From contig NZ_JARUKY010000020.1 of assembly GCF_029688925.1 (NCBI RefSeq), positions 17,513-81,512 on the forward strand: a stretch of DNA of 64,000 nucleotides, given 5' to 3'. The DNA is from Evansella sp. AB-P1 (GTDB taxonomy: Bacteria; Bacillota; Bacilli; Bacillales; Salisediminibacteriaceae). A program made the position numbers and the translations under genes. Below the pieces are notes generated by a model that made no database searches, was not told the origin of the DNA, and saw only the letters and a program-made list of their open reading frames with translations. Below are positions 19,923 to 29,766 of this stretch, piece by piece (position 1 is the first letter of the stretch; each line of letters starts with the position of its first letter).

Positions 19923-21623
19923 ATGAAAGTAAAAGGGAAGTTACTAATTTCTTACATACTTATTGCAGTTTTATTAATTGGTTTAGGAATAGCAGCGATA
20001 ATGGGATTACAAACAATAAACGATAATGGACGGATTATGTACGAAGAACGAGTACAGCCATTAAATGACTTAGCATCTATTATTCAACTTGCAGAGAATA
20101 CAAGAGTAGTTCTAGTTACTTCAGTTGTAAATGAGGATATATCCCTTATTGAAAGGATTGAGAGTAATCTAAGGGAAATTGAAACCTATATTGAATATTA
20201 TGGAAGTAGAGAACTAGCAACTTTTGAAAGAGAGGTTTTCGAATCTTTTCAAGCTGATTGGGCAAATTTCTCTAATATTGTAATTAGGAATTTAAGTCTT
20301 ATAGGAAGTGGAAATTTTGAACAAGCACACAACGGTTTAGCAATGGGGGAAGGGTCATATTCACGTGCTTCTAATCATTTAACTGAATTAAGAAATATTA
20401 ATGAAGAAATAGCTAGCAACTTAAATGAACAAAATGAAAGTAGTTATTCATTAACATTAATAATTATAACTGTTGCTAGCGTTGTAGCCCTAGCGTTTGC
20501 CATAATAATCGGTGTAATTATGGGCAATGCAATTGGCTCACCTCTTCGTAAAGTAACGGTACGTATGAGAGCAATTTCAAATGGAGATTTATCTGGAGAT
20601 ATAATTAAAACAAAGAGAAAAGATGAAATAGGACAGCTAGCAATAAGCCTAAATGAAATGCAAGAAAATATAAAGCATATTATGAAAGGTGTTTTAAAGG
20701 CATCAACTAGTCTTAACGATCAGAGTAAAACGTTATCTACTTCAGCAAATGAAGTAAAAGCAGGTTCACAACAAATTGCAACAACAATGCAAGAGCTAGC
20801 ATCCGGGTCTGAAGCACAAGCAAACAATGCAAGTGATCTATCATCTGGGATGGAAGCATTTTCTTCTGAAGTTCAAGATGTAAGCTTAAGTGGGGAAAAA
20901 ATTTATGAAGCATCTAATGGAGTCTTGGAATTAACAGAAGAAGGACACCAAATGATGGAGAAATCTGTTACACAGATGGAGACTATTGACAATATAGTTA
21001 AAGAAGCAGTGGTAAAGGTAAAAGGTCTAGACAAGCAATCACAAGAAATATCAAAATTAATTTCTGTCATTCAAGAAATTGCTGATCAGACAAACTTATT
21101 AGCATTAAATGCTGCAATAGAAGCTGCTCGGGCAGGCGAACAAGGGAAGGGCTTTGCTGTAGTTGCAGATGAAGTAAGAAAGCTTGCTGAACAAGTAGGA
21201 CTTTCGGTAAAGGATATTACAGGAATTGTTAAAGGTATTCAATCAGAATCTAGTGAGGTTGTTCACTCTCTACAAGGTGGATATGAAGAAGTAGAAAAAG
21301 GGAAGAAACAACTGAAGATTACTGGTGGAACGTTTACAAATATAAATGATGCAATGATTGAAATGGTGAATAGAGTAGAAGAAATAAAAGAAAGATTAAC
21401 AACCATATCAGCAAATAGCCAAGAAATGAATGCTTCTGTTGAGGAAATAGCATCAATTGCTGAAGAATCAGCGGCAGGAGTAGAGCAAACAGCTGCAGCA
21501 GCCCAACAAGCCAGTAACTCCATGGAAGGAGTTTCAGATAGCTCAGAAGACCTTGCAAAGCTTTCTGGAGAACTTAATAGCATAGTACAAAAATTTAATA
21601 TTGATGATAAAAAAGTAAGATGA
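19923..21623 (+). CDS. Methyl-accepting chemotaxis protein
   Basis: Transmembrane chemoreceptor of 566 residues. TM1 is at about residues 7-29. An extracellular helical sensor follows (about 30-175, resembling the four-helix-bundle class). TM2 is at about 178-202. A HAMP domain begins at [20 protein letters not shown]. The long cytoplasmic coiled coil contains the signalling hairpin with [20 protein letters not shown] and [17 protein letters not shown], which contacts CheA and CheW. The ligand is unknown. AAAAAAGGGG is the ribosome site. It is monocistronic. Confidence 0.93.
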   Translation: MKVKGKLLISYILIAVLLIGLGIAAIMGLQTINDNGRIMYEERVQPLNDLASIIQLAENTRVVLVTSVVNEDISLIERIESNLREIETYIEYYGSRELATFEREVFESFQADWANFSNIVIRNLSLIGSGNFEQAHNGLAMGEGSYSRASNHLTELRNINEEIASNLNEQNESSYSLTLIIITVASVVALAFAIIIGVIMGNAIGSPLRKVTVRMRAISNGDLSGDIIKTKRKDEIGQLAISLNEMQENIKHIMKGVLKASTSLNDQSKTLSTSANEVKAGSQQIATTMQELASGSEAQANNASDLSSGMEAFSSEVQDVSLSGEKIYEASNGVLELTEEGHQMMEKSVTQMETIDNIVKEAVVKVKGLDKQSQEISKLISVIQEIADQTNLLALNAAIEAARAGEQGKGFAVVADEVRKLAEQVGLSVKDITGIVKGIQSESSEVVHSLQGGYEEVEKGKKQLKITGGTFTNINDAMIEMVNRVEEIKERLTTISANSQEMNASVEEIASIAEESAAGVEQTAAAAQQASNSMEGVSDSSEDLAKLSGELNSIVQKFNIDDKKVR

Positions 21624-21629
21624 CTGTCG

Positions 21630-21690
21630 TATTTTTGAGGGTAGTCCTCGATACAAGTAGAAATTTGCACCATGGAGGATGAAAAATAAT
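21630..21690 (-). repeat. Tail fragment of the interspersed repeat, reversed
   Basis: On the minus strand this reads TTTTCATCCTCCATGGTGCAAA, then ACTTGTATCGAGG, then ACTACCCTC. That matches the 3' arm seen at 9440-9480. No core is attached. Together with the core-only copy at 19.7 kb it flanks the chemoreceptor gene. Confidence 0.6.
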
Positions 21691-21836
21691 TTCAACCCAA
21701 TTGGAACGAATGTTTAACCTGCCCTTTAATACTGATAGGCGCTTTTCTAAAAGATTGTTGTTTTTAGCTATTGGACCTTTTTTTTAACATAAATCAGCCT
21801 ATTGATAAGTTTGATGACAGTTCTTTTTAAGGTGGG

Positions 21837-21874
21837 CCTAACCTTTTACTATATAGAAGGTTAGGTTTTTTATT
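21837..21874 (+). terminator. Intrinsic terminator upstream of purA
   Basis: CCTAACCTT (21837-21845) and AAGGTTAGG (21857-21865), followed by TTTTTT. It lies 214 bases after the chemoreceptor stop and just before the purA control region. It may end the chemoreceptor transcript or a small RNA. Confidence 0.85.
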
Positions 21875-21889
21875 ATGGTATTTAACAAC

Positions 21890-21933
21890 AAAAACGAACG
21901 AAAAGTATTATATTTATATAAACGTTCGTATTT
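21890..21933 (+). promoter_or_regulatory. Candidate PurR operator (paired PurBoxes)
   Basis: Two inverted CGAAC/GTTCG cores, ACGAACG at 21894-21900 and CGTTCGT at 21923-21929, sit in A/T-rich flanks. This resembles the tandem PurBox arrangement (AWWWCCGAACWWT, inverted) bound by Bacillus PurR. The spacing is about 18 bases by my alignment, against 16-17 in B. subtilis. It lies immediately upstream of a good promoter for purA. Confidence 0.7.
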
Positions 21934-21936
21934 TTA

Positions 21937-21965
21937 TTGACTATAAAGGTAATTGTTGATAAACT
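21937..21965 (+). promoter_or_regulatory. Promoter of purA
   Basis: TTGACT (21937-21942), a 17-base spacer and TAAACT (21960-21965). The leader to the purA ATG is about 140 bases. I see no purine riboswitch in it. Confidence 0.6.
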
Positions 21966-22089
21966 AACGTTGGTTTTCATGTTTATAAAATTTATAGACA
22001 AACTAACAATGTTATAATTAAATTTATTAAAGAGTAAATTTTCACTAAAAAGAGCTAGAACTGCAGTTTATAGTAAAGTACAGCAGTAA

Positions 22090-23397
<1,308 letters not shown>

Positions 23398-23418
23398 TAT
23401 ATTTTTAATTGGTATTGA

Positions 23419-23460
23419 GGTGAAGAGAATAGAAAACGTGATTCTCTTCGCCTATATTTT
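23419..23460 (+). terminator. Intrinsic terminator of purA
   Basis: GGTGAAGAGAAT (23419-23430) pairs with ATTCTCTTCGCC (23441-23452) with one T-G pair, followed by a T-rich stretch. Confidence 0.88.
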
Positions 23461-23474
23461 TTATAAAAAAGGTG

Positions 23475-23503
23475 TTGCATTAATGAAATAAAAATGATAT
23501 TAT
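23475..23503 (+). promoter_or_regulatory. Promoter of tRNA-Glu
   Basis: TTGCAT (23475-23480), 17 bases, TATTAT (23498-23503), 29 bases before the mature tRNA. Confidence 0.65.
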
Positions 23504-23532
23504 ATTTCTTGTCGCTGTTAAAAAAAATTAAT

Positions 23533-23607
23533 GGCCCGTTGGTCAAGTGGTTAAGACACCGCCCTTTCACGGCGGTAACACGGGTTCGAATCCCGTACGG
23601 GTCACCA
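23533..23607 (+). tRNA. tRNA-Glu (anticodon TTC)
   Basis: Acceptor GGCCCGT pairs with ACGGGTC with one G-U. Anticodon stem CCGCC/GGCGG encloses CTTTCAC with anticodon TTC. The T-arm is CGGGTTCGAATCCCG, and CCA is encoded. Confidence 0.97.
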
Positions 23608-23616
23608 ATTATTTAC

Positions 23617-23646
23617 TTTACATTATCTTAGTATTTGTAGTATAAT
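23617..23646 (+). promoter_or_regulatory. Second promoter within the tRNA cluster
   Basis: TTTACA (23617-23622), 18 bases, TATAAT (23641-23646), lying between tRNA-Glu and the initiator tRNA. Confidence 0.55.
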
Positions 23647-23662
23647 AAATCTTGTGGCTTCA

Positions 23663-23695
23663 TAAACTACTTTTATCGTCGCTGGGTGGAGCACA
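23663..23695 (+). pseudogene. Duplicated 5' end of an initiator tRNA gene with its leader
   Basis: CGTCGCTGGGTGGAGCA at about 23678-23693 matches CGTCGCGGGGTGGAGCA at the start of the initiator tRNA exactly 120 bases downstream, including part of the leader (TAAACT). The similarity stops after the D-stem start, so no functional tRNA can form. Confidence 0.6.
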
Positions 23696-23799
23696 AGCAA
23701 GACATCGTCAAATTAACTAAGCACAAACTTGACGCATAAGCGTTAAGAGGAGAGTTCAATACATCATTGAATATTCTTCATCCGTAAACTTTATAACGT

Positions 23800-23876
<77 letters not shown>

Positions 23877-23912
23877 AATTTATATTTTGTATAAAATAGT
23901 AATATTGGACAA

Positions 23913-23988
23913 GGTCCCGTGGTGTAGCGGTTAACATGCCTGCCTGTCACGCAGGAGATCGCGGGTTCGATTCCCGTCGGGACCGCCA
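23913..23988 (+). tRNA. tRNA-Asp (anticodon GTC)
   Basis: Acceptor GGTCCCG/CGGGACC, discriminator G, anticodon stem CCTGC/GCAGG around CTGTCAC. The T-arm is GCGGGTTCGATTCCCGT, and CCA is encoded. Confidence 0.97.
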
Positions 23989-24012
23989 TTTTAAATTAGA
24001 ATGCTATCTATA

Positions 24013-24140
24013 AGGTTGGGAGAAACGAGAAGATCGAGGAAGCAACTGATTGAACACCGGAGTGTATATTAAAGATACATGAAGATGTGAAAGAAGGCAG
24101 TTGATAAAGAAATTCGAAGTTTATCGCAAGCCGAAAATAA
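24013..24140 (+). other. Structured spacer in the tRNA cluster
   Basis: The 152-base gap between tRNA-Asp and tRNA-Phe includes ACACCGGAGTGT (a small hairpin), TGTAT...ATACA, and the related elements CAACTGATT and CAGTTGAT. I recall similar spacers before tRNA genes in alkaliphilic Bacillaceae, but cannot verify it here. It may guide processing of the precursor. Confidence 0.4.
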
Positions 24141-24216
24141 GGCTCGGTAGCTCAGTCGGTAGAGCAATGGACTGAAAATCCATGTGTCGGCGGTTCGATT
24201 CCGTCCCGAGCCACCA
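24141..24216 (+). tRNA. tRNA-Phe (anticodon GAA)
   Basis: Acceptor GGCTCGG/CCGAGCC, D-arm with AGCTCAGTCGGTAGAGC, anticodon stem TGGAC/GTCCA-type around CTGAAAA, T-loop GTTCGATT, encoded CCA. Confidence 0.97.
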
Positions 24217-24225
24217 CTTAACCTT

Positions 24226-24301
<76 letters not shown>

Positions 24302-24319
24302 CATAAAATTAAACTAACA

Positions 24320-24348
24320 CCTATCCTTATAACGGATGGGTTTTTTTA
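24320..24348 (+). terminator. Terminator of the tRNA operon
   Basis: CCTATCC (24320-24326) pairs with GGATGGG (24334-24340) with one T-G pair, followed by a run of T's. Confidence 0.88.
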
Positions 24349-24367
24349 TTGCTGTTAAACGAAAAAA

Positions 24368-24440
24368 GCATTGCAGAGCCAGGACGGCGACATTACGCTG
24401 TTGCCCACAGGACGTGGGCAGCGTTGAAGCGAAATTAATG
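24368..24440 (+). repeat. Interspersed repeat, degenerate core-only copy
   Basis: Both core hairpins are clear: GCC-AGGAC-GGC (24378-24388) and GCCCAC-AGGAC-GTGGGC (24403-24419). The 3' outer strand is damaged (GCGAAATT), but ACGCT now pairs with AGCGT directly around the inner hairpin. The remaining 24441-24907 gap is very AT-rich and holds only the promoter region of the next gene. Confidence 0.75.
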
Positions 24441-24907
24441 CATCTAAGAGCAAGAATAAAAAGCAAAATAAATTTAAAGACTTAAAAAAACAAATTTTAA
24501 TAATATATCTTAAATAAATAGTCTAATAAATTTACACTATAATCCATTAATATACAAAAATTTCATATTATATTTCATTTTTGTTACAAAAAATATTTAA
24601 CAAAATTACAAATATAAACCATTTTTTAAATCCGGATTTTTACATGGTAAACATAAAAATATTAGAAAAAAGTCAATTAAATTAAGGACTCTAATGATAT
24701 TTCGAGATACAATAAGTACGAAACTAATTGTCGTATTATAAAAATATGTTTTATAATTTGTAACATTAATAATACATTTTTTTTACGTTTTCAAACAATC
24801 CGCCTATTTCTTACAATATATGATAAAATAACAATGCTTATATTGAACTAGTAAATTGATAACTAAGATAACCAATAGTTATACATAAGTAAACTAGGAG
24901 GAAAATC

Positions 24908-26377
24908 ATGAATTTATCGAAAAACTATCTCATAGCACAAAATAGAGATATTTCAAATAATAATATTTTCATATATATATCCACATTATTACTATCTACT
25001 TTACTCATATTCTTATTTTCTAATTTAGCAAGTGCTAATAATTCTGAAGAAGATGTTCAAGAATTAAATATAGAAACTATCTACCATGTTTATTATGGAG
25101 AAGAACGAATTGGCATTGTCGATGATAAGAATGTTATTTCTGAATATAAAGATGGAATTCTAGAATCACTAAATGAAGAGTTTGAAGACTTAGATTTTGC
25201 TTTAAGTGATACTATTTCACTTATTCCAGAACGTGTCTTTTTTCATAGTACTGATAATTCAAGTACAGTTCAAGAATTAGATGAAGTAGTAGTAATAAAT
25301 GCTAAATCTTATAAAGTTTCAATTGGTGAACATGTTGTTGGACATGTAAGTAGAGATGAAGATTTAGAGCAGATAGAGAATCTTCTAATTTTAGAATATG
25401 TAAGTGAAGAAGAATTGGAAGAGTTTCAAAAAAGAGCAGAAGATGAAGATATCAAAGTTGGGAAATCTAGAATAATTGATATTAGTTTATCTGAAGAAAT
25501 TGAGTGGAGTAAATCATCTACACATCCAGATAAAATATTGACTTTAGATGAAATTATTAAAATTGCACAGCAAGGTACATTAGAGGAAGAACTATATACA
25601 GTTAAGCAAGGGGATGTTCTTGGAACAATTGCATCTGCTCATGATCTATCAATGAGTGACATTCAGGCTATTAACCCAGGTATAACACAGGATAGTTTAT
25701 TACAAATTGGGGATGAATTAAATGTCACAGTTTTAAAACCGATGATTAGTGTTATTGTTGAAAAGGAATCAATAAGAGAAGAAACAATTTCATATGAAAC
25801 AGAAACCCGTGATGATAATAACGTATGGAGTGGTACGACGAATGTAGCCCAAGAAGGAAGAGACGGAAAAAAGGTCGTTGAATACTCTGTAATATATGAA
25901 AATGGAAGAGCTGTTAAGCAAGAAACCATATCTGAAGAAATTGTAAATGAACCAGTTAATAGAGTAGTTATTAGGGGAACGAAAACGTCTCCTTCTAGAG
26001 GGACTGGACAATTAGCATGGCCTGCCGTTGGGGGCTATATATCAAGTTATCAAGGAATGAGATGGGGAAGGTATCACCGAGGTATTGATATTGCTGGACC
26101 AAGAAATCATAATATTTTAGCTGCAGATAATGGTACTGTGTCATCTGCGGGCTGGGAAAATGGGTATGGAAATACAATTCGAATTAATCATAATAATGGA
26201 ATGCAAACAATGTATGCTCATTTAGCAAGTATAAATGTAAGAGTTGGACAGACGGTTGGAAAAGGACAGACAATTGGTAGAATGGGTTCTACAGGTAACT
26301 CAACAGGAATACATCTGCACTTTGAAGTTTACCAAAATGGTCAGCTGAGGAACCCAATGGATTATTTAAATAGATAA
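24908..26377 (+). CDS. Cell-wall peptidase with LysM, G5 and M23 domains
   Basis: An exported peptidoglycan endopeptidase of 489 residues. It has an N-terminal membrane anchor or signal (about 20-44), an acidic extracellular region, a LysM domain at about 227-272 (YTVKQGDVLGTIAS), a G5 domain at about 276-354 (ETISYETETRDDN ... RVVIRGTK), and a C-terminal M23/LytM domain. The zinc ligands are visible in HRGIDIAG near residue 389 and HLHFEVYQNG near 469. TAGGAGG precedes the ATG. It lies one gene before walRK, whose regulon in Bacillus includes such hydrolases. I did not find a convincing WalR box in its upstream region. Confidence 0.88.
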   Translation: MNLSKNYLIAQNRDISNNNIFIYISTLLLSTLLIFLFSNLASANNSEEDVQELNIETIYHVYYGEERIGIVDDKNVISEYKDGILESLNEEFEDLDFALSDTISLIPERVFFHSTDNSSTVQELDEVVVINAKSYKVSIGEHVVGHVSRDEDLEQIENLLILEYVSEEELEEFQKRAEDEDIKVGKSRIIDISLSEEIEWSKSSTHPDKILTLDEIIKIAQQGTLEEELYTVKQGDVLGTIASAHDLSMSDIQAINPGITQDSLLQIGDELNVTVLKPMISVIVEKESIREETISYETETRDDNNVWSGTTNVAQEGRDGKKVVEYSVIYENGRAVKQETISEEIVNEPVNRVVIRGTKTSPSRGTGQLAWPAVGGYISSYQGMRWGRYHRGIDIAGPRNHNILAADNGTVSSAGWENGYGNTIRINHNNGMQTMYAHLASINVRVGQTVGKGQTIGRMGSTGNSTGIHLHFEVYQNGQLRNPMDYLNR

Positions 26378-26381
26378 TAGG

Positions 26382-26424
26382 AAAATCCTCTTAACTATAG
26401 AATATATAGTTAAGAGGATTTTTT
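26382..26424 (+). terminator. Strong intrinsic terminator after the M23 gene
   Basis: AAAATCCTCTTAACTATA (26382-26399) pairs perfectly with TATAGTTAAGAGGATTTT (26405-26422), followed by T's. Confidence 0.92.
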
Positions 26425-26457
26425 AATAGGTAATAATTTATAAGTTTTTTCTATTGA

Positions 26458-26636
26458 TGTCTAGCTTCAGGCGCCATCACCTCGTGTCAAATAACCTGGC
26501 CGCATAAAAAGTAAAAAGCACTTTTTAACGGCCAGAACATTTGCATATCGGTGGGAGACAGGATGTCGATATTACGCCGTTGCCTATAGGACCTAGGCTG
26601 TACTTAGGCGTAATTGGGGCGCCTTGCGCTTTTCTT
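26458..26636 (+). repeat. Composite repeat: core nested in a TCTAGCTTCAGGCGCC...GCGCCTTGCGCTTTT element
   Basis: The ends TCTAGCTTCAGGCGCC and GGGGCGCCTTGCGCTTTT match a widespread Bacillaceae repeat. Inside is the perfect stem CTGGCCG/CGGCCAG. After it comes the same core as the other copies: GAC-AGGAT-GTC (26557-26567), outer stem ATTACGCC (26571-26578) with GGCGTAAT (26607-26614), and inner hairpin GCCTA/TAGGC (26582-26598). Confidence 0.75.
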
Positions 26637-26754
26637 AATAGGATCATATAAAACTTAGTTTTGTTAAGGATTGTGTTGTTTTAGTAGAAATTTGATTTTT
26701 GCTGATGGCACGTAGCAAAAAAAAAAACAATAGATATGAACATTTACATCATGA

Positions 26755-27050
26755 ATAGTCTACGAGTTGTCTCGAAGGATAAAGCATCACTAGTAGAGGA
26801 AGGGAAGAAATATTTAGTAAGACTTTCTATGCTTCCAAGTTGGAGCCAGGGCAGCGACATTACACCGTTGCTCAAAGGACGTGAGCTGCCCTTAGGCGTA
26901 ATTGCAGCTATCGACAGAGAAGACACCCTCGGTAAAGAAAAAACGATAATTGCGATCAGAGTGAAGCAATTACAGATGTCGTGCTTAAACTCTTGTTGTG
27001 AAAAATTTTGCTATCCTGAAAATCAAATAATTCAGGCGTGAAAAACGGTG
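26755..27050 (+). repeat. Interspersed repeat, diverged full-size copy
   Basis: Contains CGAGTTGTCTCGA of the 5' arm, GGAGCCAGG, then the core. Inner hairpin GCTCA/TGAGC with loop AAGGACG (26870-26886) carries a compensatory T-A pair. Outer ATTACACC/GGCGTAAT has one mismatch. The tail has TATCCTGAAAAT and TTCAGGCG, the inverted repeat seen at the window start. A 101-residue frame across it is probably chance. The gap to walR is otherwise AT-rich. Confidence 0.7.
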
Positions 27051-27232
27051 ACTCCTGAGAGAAATGCAACTGGTGAAGACTCAGCATAGGAACAAACAAC
27101 AAATGTATTCGTTGGAGTAAACATATTCAAGTTAGCAGGATCTAAATGAACTAGATGATAGCACTAATCTTGTATGATAAAATAAATATAAAGATAAATA
27201 CGTCTATTAAGACTACAGGAGCGGATGTAAAA

Positions 27233-27940
27233 ATGGATAAATATAAAATTCTAGTTGTTGACGATGAACAACCAATTGCAGATATTTTAAAATTTGGTTT
27301 AGAGAAAGAAGGATTTGACGTTTATTGCGCTTATGATGGTAATGAAGCAATTGAAATGGTTAAGAAGTATGAACCAGATTTAATGCTTTTAGATATTATG
27401 TTACCTTATCAAGATGGAATGGAAGTTTGCCGTGAAGTACGTAAAACTTATGAAATGCCAATTATTATGTTAACAGCAAAAGACTCTGAAATAGATAAAG
27501 TTCTTGGACTTGAATTAGGTGCAGATGATTATGTTACTAAACCATTCAGTACGAGAGAATTAATTGCGAGAGTTAAGGCTAATCTTCGTAGAAACCAAAA
27601 ATCAAAAGAACCAGCAAATGAAAAGAAAAATATTGAAGTAGGTCCCTTACTTATTCAACCTGACGCATATTTAGTTTCTAAAAGAGGAGAACCAATTGAA
27701 CTAACCCATCGTGAATTTGAACTTGTATACTACTTAGCACGCCATATAGGACAAGTGATGACGAGAGAACACTTACTTCAGGCAGTATGGGGATATGATT
27801 ATTTTGGTGATGTACGAACTGTAGATGTGACTGTACGTCGTCTACGTGAAAAGGTTGAAGATAACCCTAGCCATCCAAACTGGATTATTACAAGACGAGG
27901 AGTAGGCTATTATTTGAGGAATGCAGATCAGGAGAATTAA
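27233..27940 (+). CDS. walR: Two-component response regulator WalR (YycF)
   Basis: Essential OmpR-family regulator of cell-wall metabolism, phosphorylated by WalK. The 235 residues begin [19 protein letters not shown], with phosphoacceptor Asp in [13 protein letters not shown] near residue 53 and Lys in VTKPF near 102. The C-terminal winged helix has [15 protein letters not shown] and [17 protein letters not shown] 27233 is chosen over an in-frame upstream ATG because it gives the family N-terminus and 235 residues. AGGAG lies 11 bases upstream, slightly far. It is first in walRKHIJ-htrA. Confidence 0.97.
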   Translation: MDKYKILVVDDEQPIADILKFGLEKEGFDVYCAYDGNEAIEMVKKYEPDLMLLDIMLPYQDGMEVCREVRKTYEMPIIMLTAKDSEIDKVLGLELGADDYVTKPFSTRELIARVKANLRRNQKSKEPANEKKNIEVGPLLIQPDAYLVSKRGEPIELTHREFELVYYLARHIGQVMTREHLLQAVWGYDYFGDVRTVDVTVRRLREKVEDNPSHPNWIITRRGVGYYLRNADQEN

Positions 27941-27945
27941 AATAA

Positions 27946-29766
27946 ATGAATAAAATTCGCTTTTATAAGTCAATCCACTTAAAAATTGTCATTATATATG
28001 TCCTTTTAATTTTAATAGCAATGCAAGTTATTGGGGTATATTTTACTGGGAAATTAGAGGATCAACTTGTAGATAACTACAATGATACCCTATTTGAAAG
28101 AGCAAACTTACTTGCGTATTATTCTATGGAAGAAATGCAAAGAGATGAAGAAAATGAAGAGAGAAGTTTATCTAGAAGAATTAATGAATTGTATCCAGAT
28201 TTATTTAATAATGACAATACAGATGTGCAAGTGATTGATAAGAATAATACGGTTATTAGTGTTTCAAACCTAAGACAAAGAAGTAATATTGGCCAAAGAA
28301 CAACTAATTTTAGAGTAAAACGAGCTTTATTAGGGACAGAAGATGAGGTCACTTTAATAAACGAAGTAACAGGACATCGTACAAGGGTAATAGCAATACC
28401 GATCTATTCTGATGACGATGTGATAGGTGCAATTTATATTGAAGCATCTATAGAGGATATTTATGATCAAATCCAGGAGATTAATCAAATTCTGATGACA
28501 GGTACAATTATTGCTTTGGCAATAACTGCTGTTTTAGGAATTTTATTAGCTCGAACAATTACTCGTCCAATAATAGATATGAAAAAGCAAGCTGTAGTGA
28601 TGGGACGAGGGGATTTTTCAAGGAATGTAAAGGTGTATGGTGATGATGAAATAGGTCAGTTAGCAACTACCTTTAATGAACTAAACAACAAGCTACAGGA
28701 CGCAAATGCAACTACAGAAGCGGAACGAAGAAAGCTATCATCTGTATTAACTCATATGACTGATGGCGTTATTGCAACAGACAGAGATGGTAAAATAATT
28801 TTAATGAACAAAAGAGCCGAATCGATGCTTGAGAAAAAACAAGATCAAGTATTAGGAACAGAAATTACGAAGGTGCTTAATTTAGATAAATTCATGAAGC
28901 ACCATGATTTATATAAAATTACAGATCCAATTTTATTAGATTTTGATTATGAAGAAGAGGAGACTATTTTAGAAGCTCACTTCTCTGTAATTGAAAAAGA
29001 TAATGGCAAACAAAAAAATGGATTAATTGCCGTTCTTCATGATGTTACAGAACAGGAAAAGATAGAAGAGGAACGAAGAGAATTTGTTGCAAATGTATCA
29101 CATGAACTACGGACACCACTAACATCAATGAAAAGTTATTTGGAAGCACTTGCTGACGGAGCAATTGAAGACCCAGAAGTTGCCCCAAGATTTATTAAAG
29201 TAACACAAACAGAAACAGAGAGAATGATTCGTTTAGTAAATGACTTATTACAATTGTCAAAAATGGATAGTAAGGATTATCATATGAATTTTGCGTCTAT
29301 TCACCTACCTAAGTTTCTAGATCAAGTTGTGGAAAGATTTGAAATGTCCACAAAGAACGAATCTATCGACTTTGAATATAAAATACCGGACAAAGATATA
29401 TATGTGTATGGTGATAGAGATAAACTAACGCAATTATTGGATAATATTGTATCCAATGCTGTGAAGTACTCTCCAGAAGGAGGGGAAATTACTTGCTCAA
29501 TGAAAGTTGAGAAAGAACGTGTAATAATTAGTATTAAAGATGAAGGGGTTGGAATTCCAAAGGAAAACATTCCTCATGTATTTGATCGGTTTTATCGTGT
29601 AGATAAAGCTCGTTCAAGAAACTTAGGTGGAACAGGATTAGGCCTTGCCATTGCAAAGGAAATTGTCTTAGCTCACGGTGGTTCTATTTGGGTAAGTAGT
29701 GATTGGGGAAAGGGTACAACTATTTCATTTAGTCTTCCTTATGTAGAGGAGGGGATTGATCTATGA
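27946..29766 (+). CDS. walK: Two-component sensor kinase WalK (YycG)
   Basis: Essential membrane histidine kinase controlling WalR. The 606 residues show TM1 (about 12-32), an extracellular PAS-like domain (about 40-180), TM2 (about 184-204), HAMP (about 205-257), cytoplasmic PAS (about 265-370), HisKA with ANVSHELRTPLTSMK (His386), and HATPase with GDRDKLTQLLDNIVSNAVKY, DEGVGIP and GTGLGLAI. AGGAG precedes the ATG, 5 bases after the walR stop. Its end overlaps walH by 4 bases. Confidence 0.97.
   Translation: MNKIRFYKSIHLKIVIIYVLLILIAMQVIGVYFTGKLEDQLVDNYNDTLFERANLLAYYSMEEMQRDEENEERSLSRRINELYPDLFNNDNTDVQVIDKNNTVISVSNLRQRSNIGQRTTNFRVKRALLGTEDEVTLINEVTGHRTRVIAIPIYSDDDVIGAIYIEASIEDIYDQIQEINQILMTGTIIALAITAVLGILLARTITRPIIDMKKQAVVMGRGDFSRNVKVYGDDEIGQLATTFNELNNKLQDANATTEAERRKLSSVLTHMTDGVIATDRDGKIILMNKRAESMLEKKQDQVLGTEITKVLNLDKFMKHHDLYKITDPILLDFDYEEEETILEAHFSVIEKDNGKQKNGLIAVLHDVTEQEKIEEERREFVANVSHELRTPLTSMKSYLEALADGAIEDPEVAPRFIKVTQTETERMIRLVNDLLQLSKMDSKDYHMNFASIHLPKFLDQVVERFEMSTKNESIDFEYKIPDKDIYVYGDRDKLTQLLDNIVSNAVKYSPEGGEITCSMKVEKERVIISIKDEGVGIPKENIPHVFDRFYRVDKARSRNLGGTGLGLAIAKEIVLAHGGSIWVSSDWGKGTTISFSLPYVEEGIDL

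Noticed and set aside
24560..24780. Possible WalR boxes (TGTWAH-N5-TGTWAH) before the M23 gene
   Set aside because: Several TTACA and TGTAA half-sites exist in the AT-rich region, but none has the required spacing.
26736..27041. A 101-codon frame upstream of walR
   Set aside because: It lies inside a diverged copy of the interspersed repeat, and its frame is not preserved in other copies.
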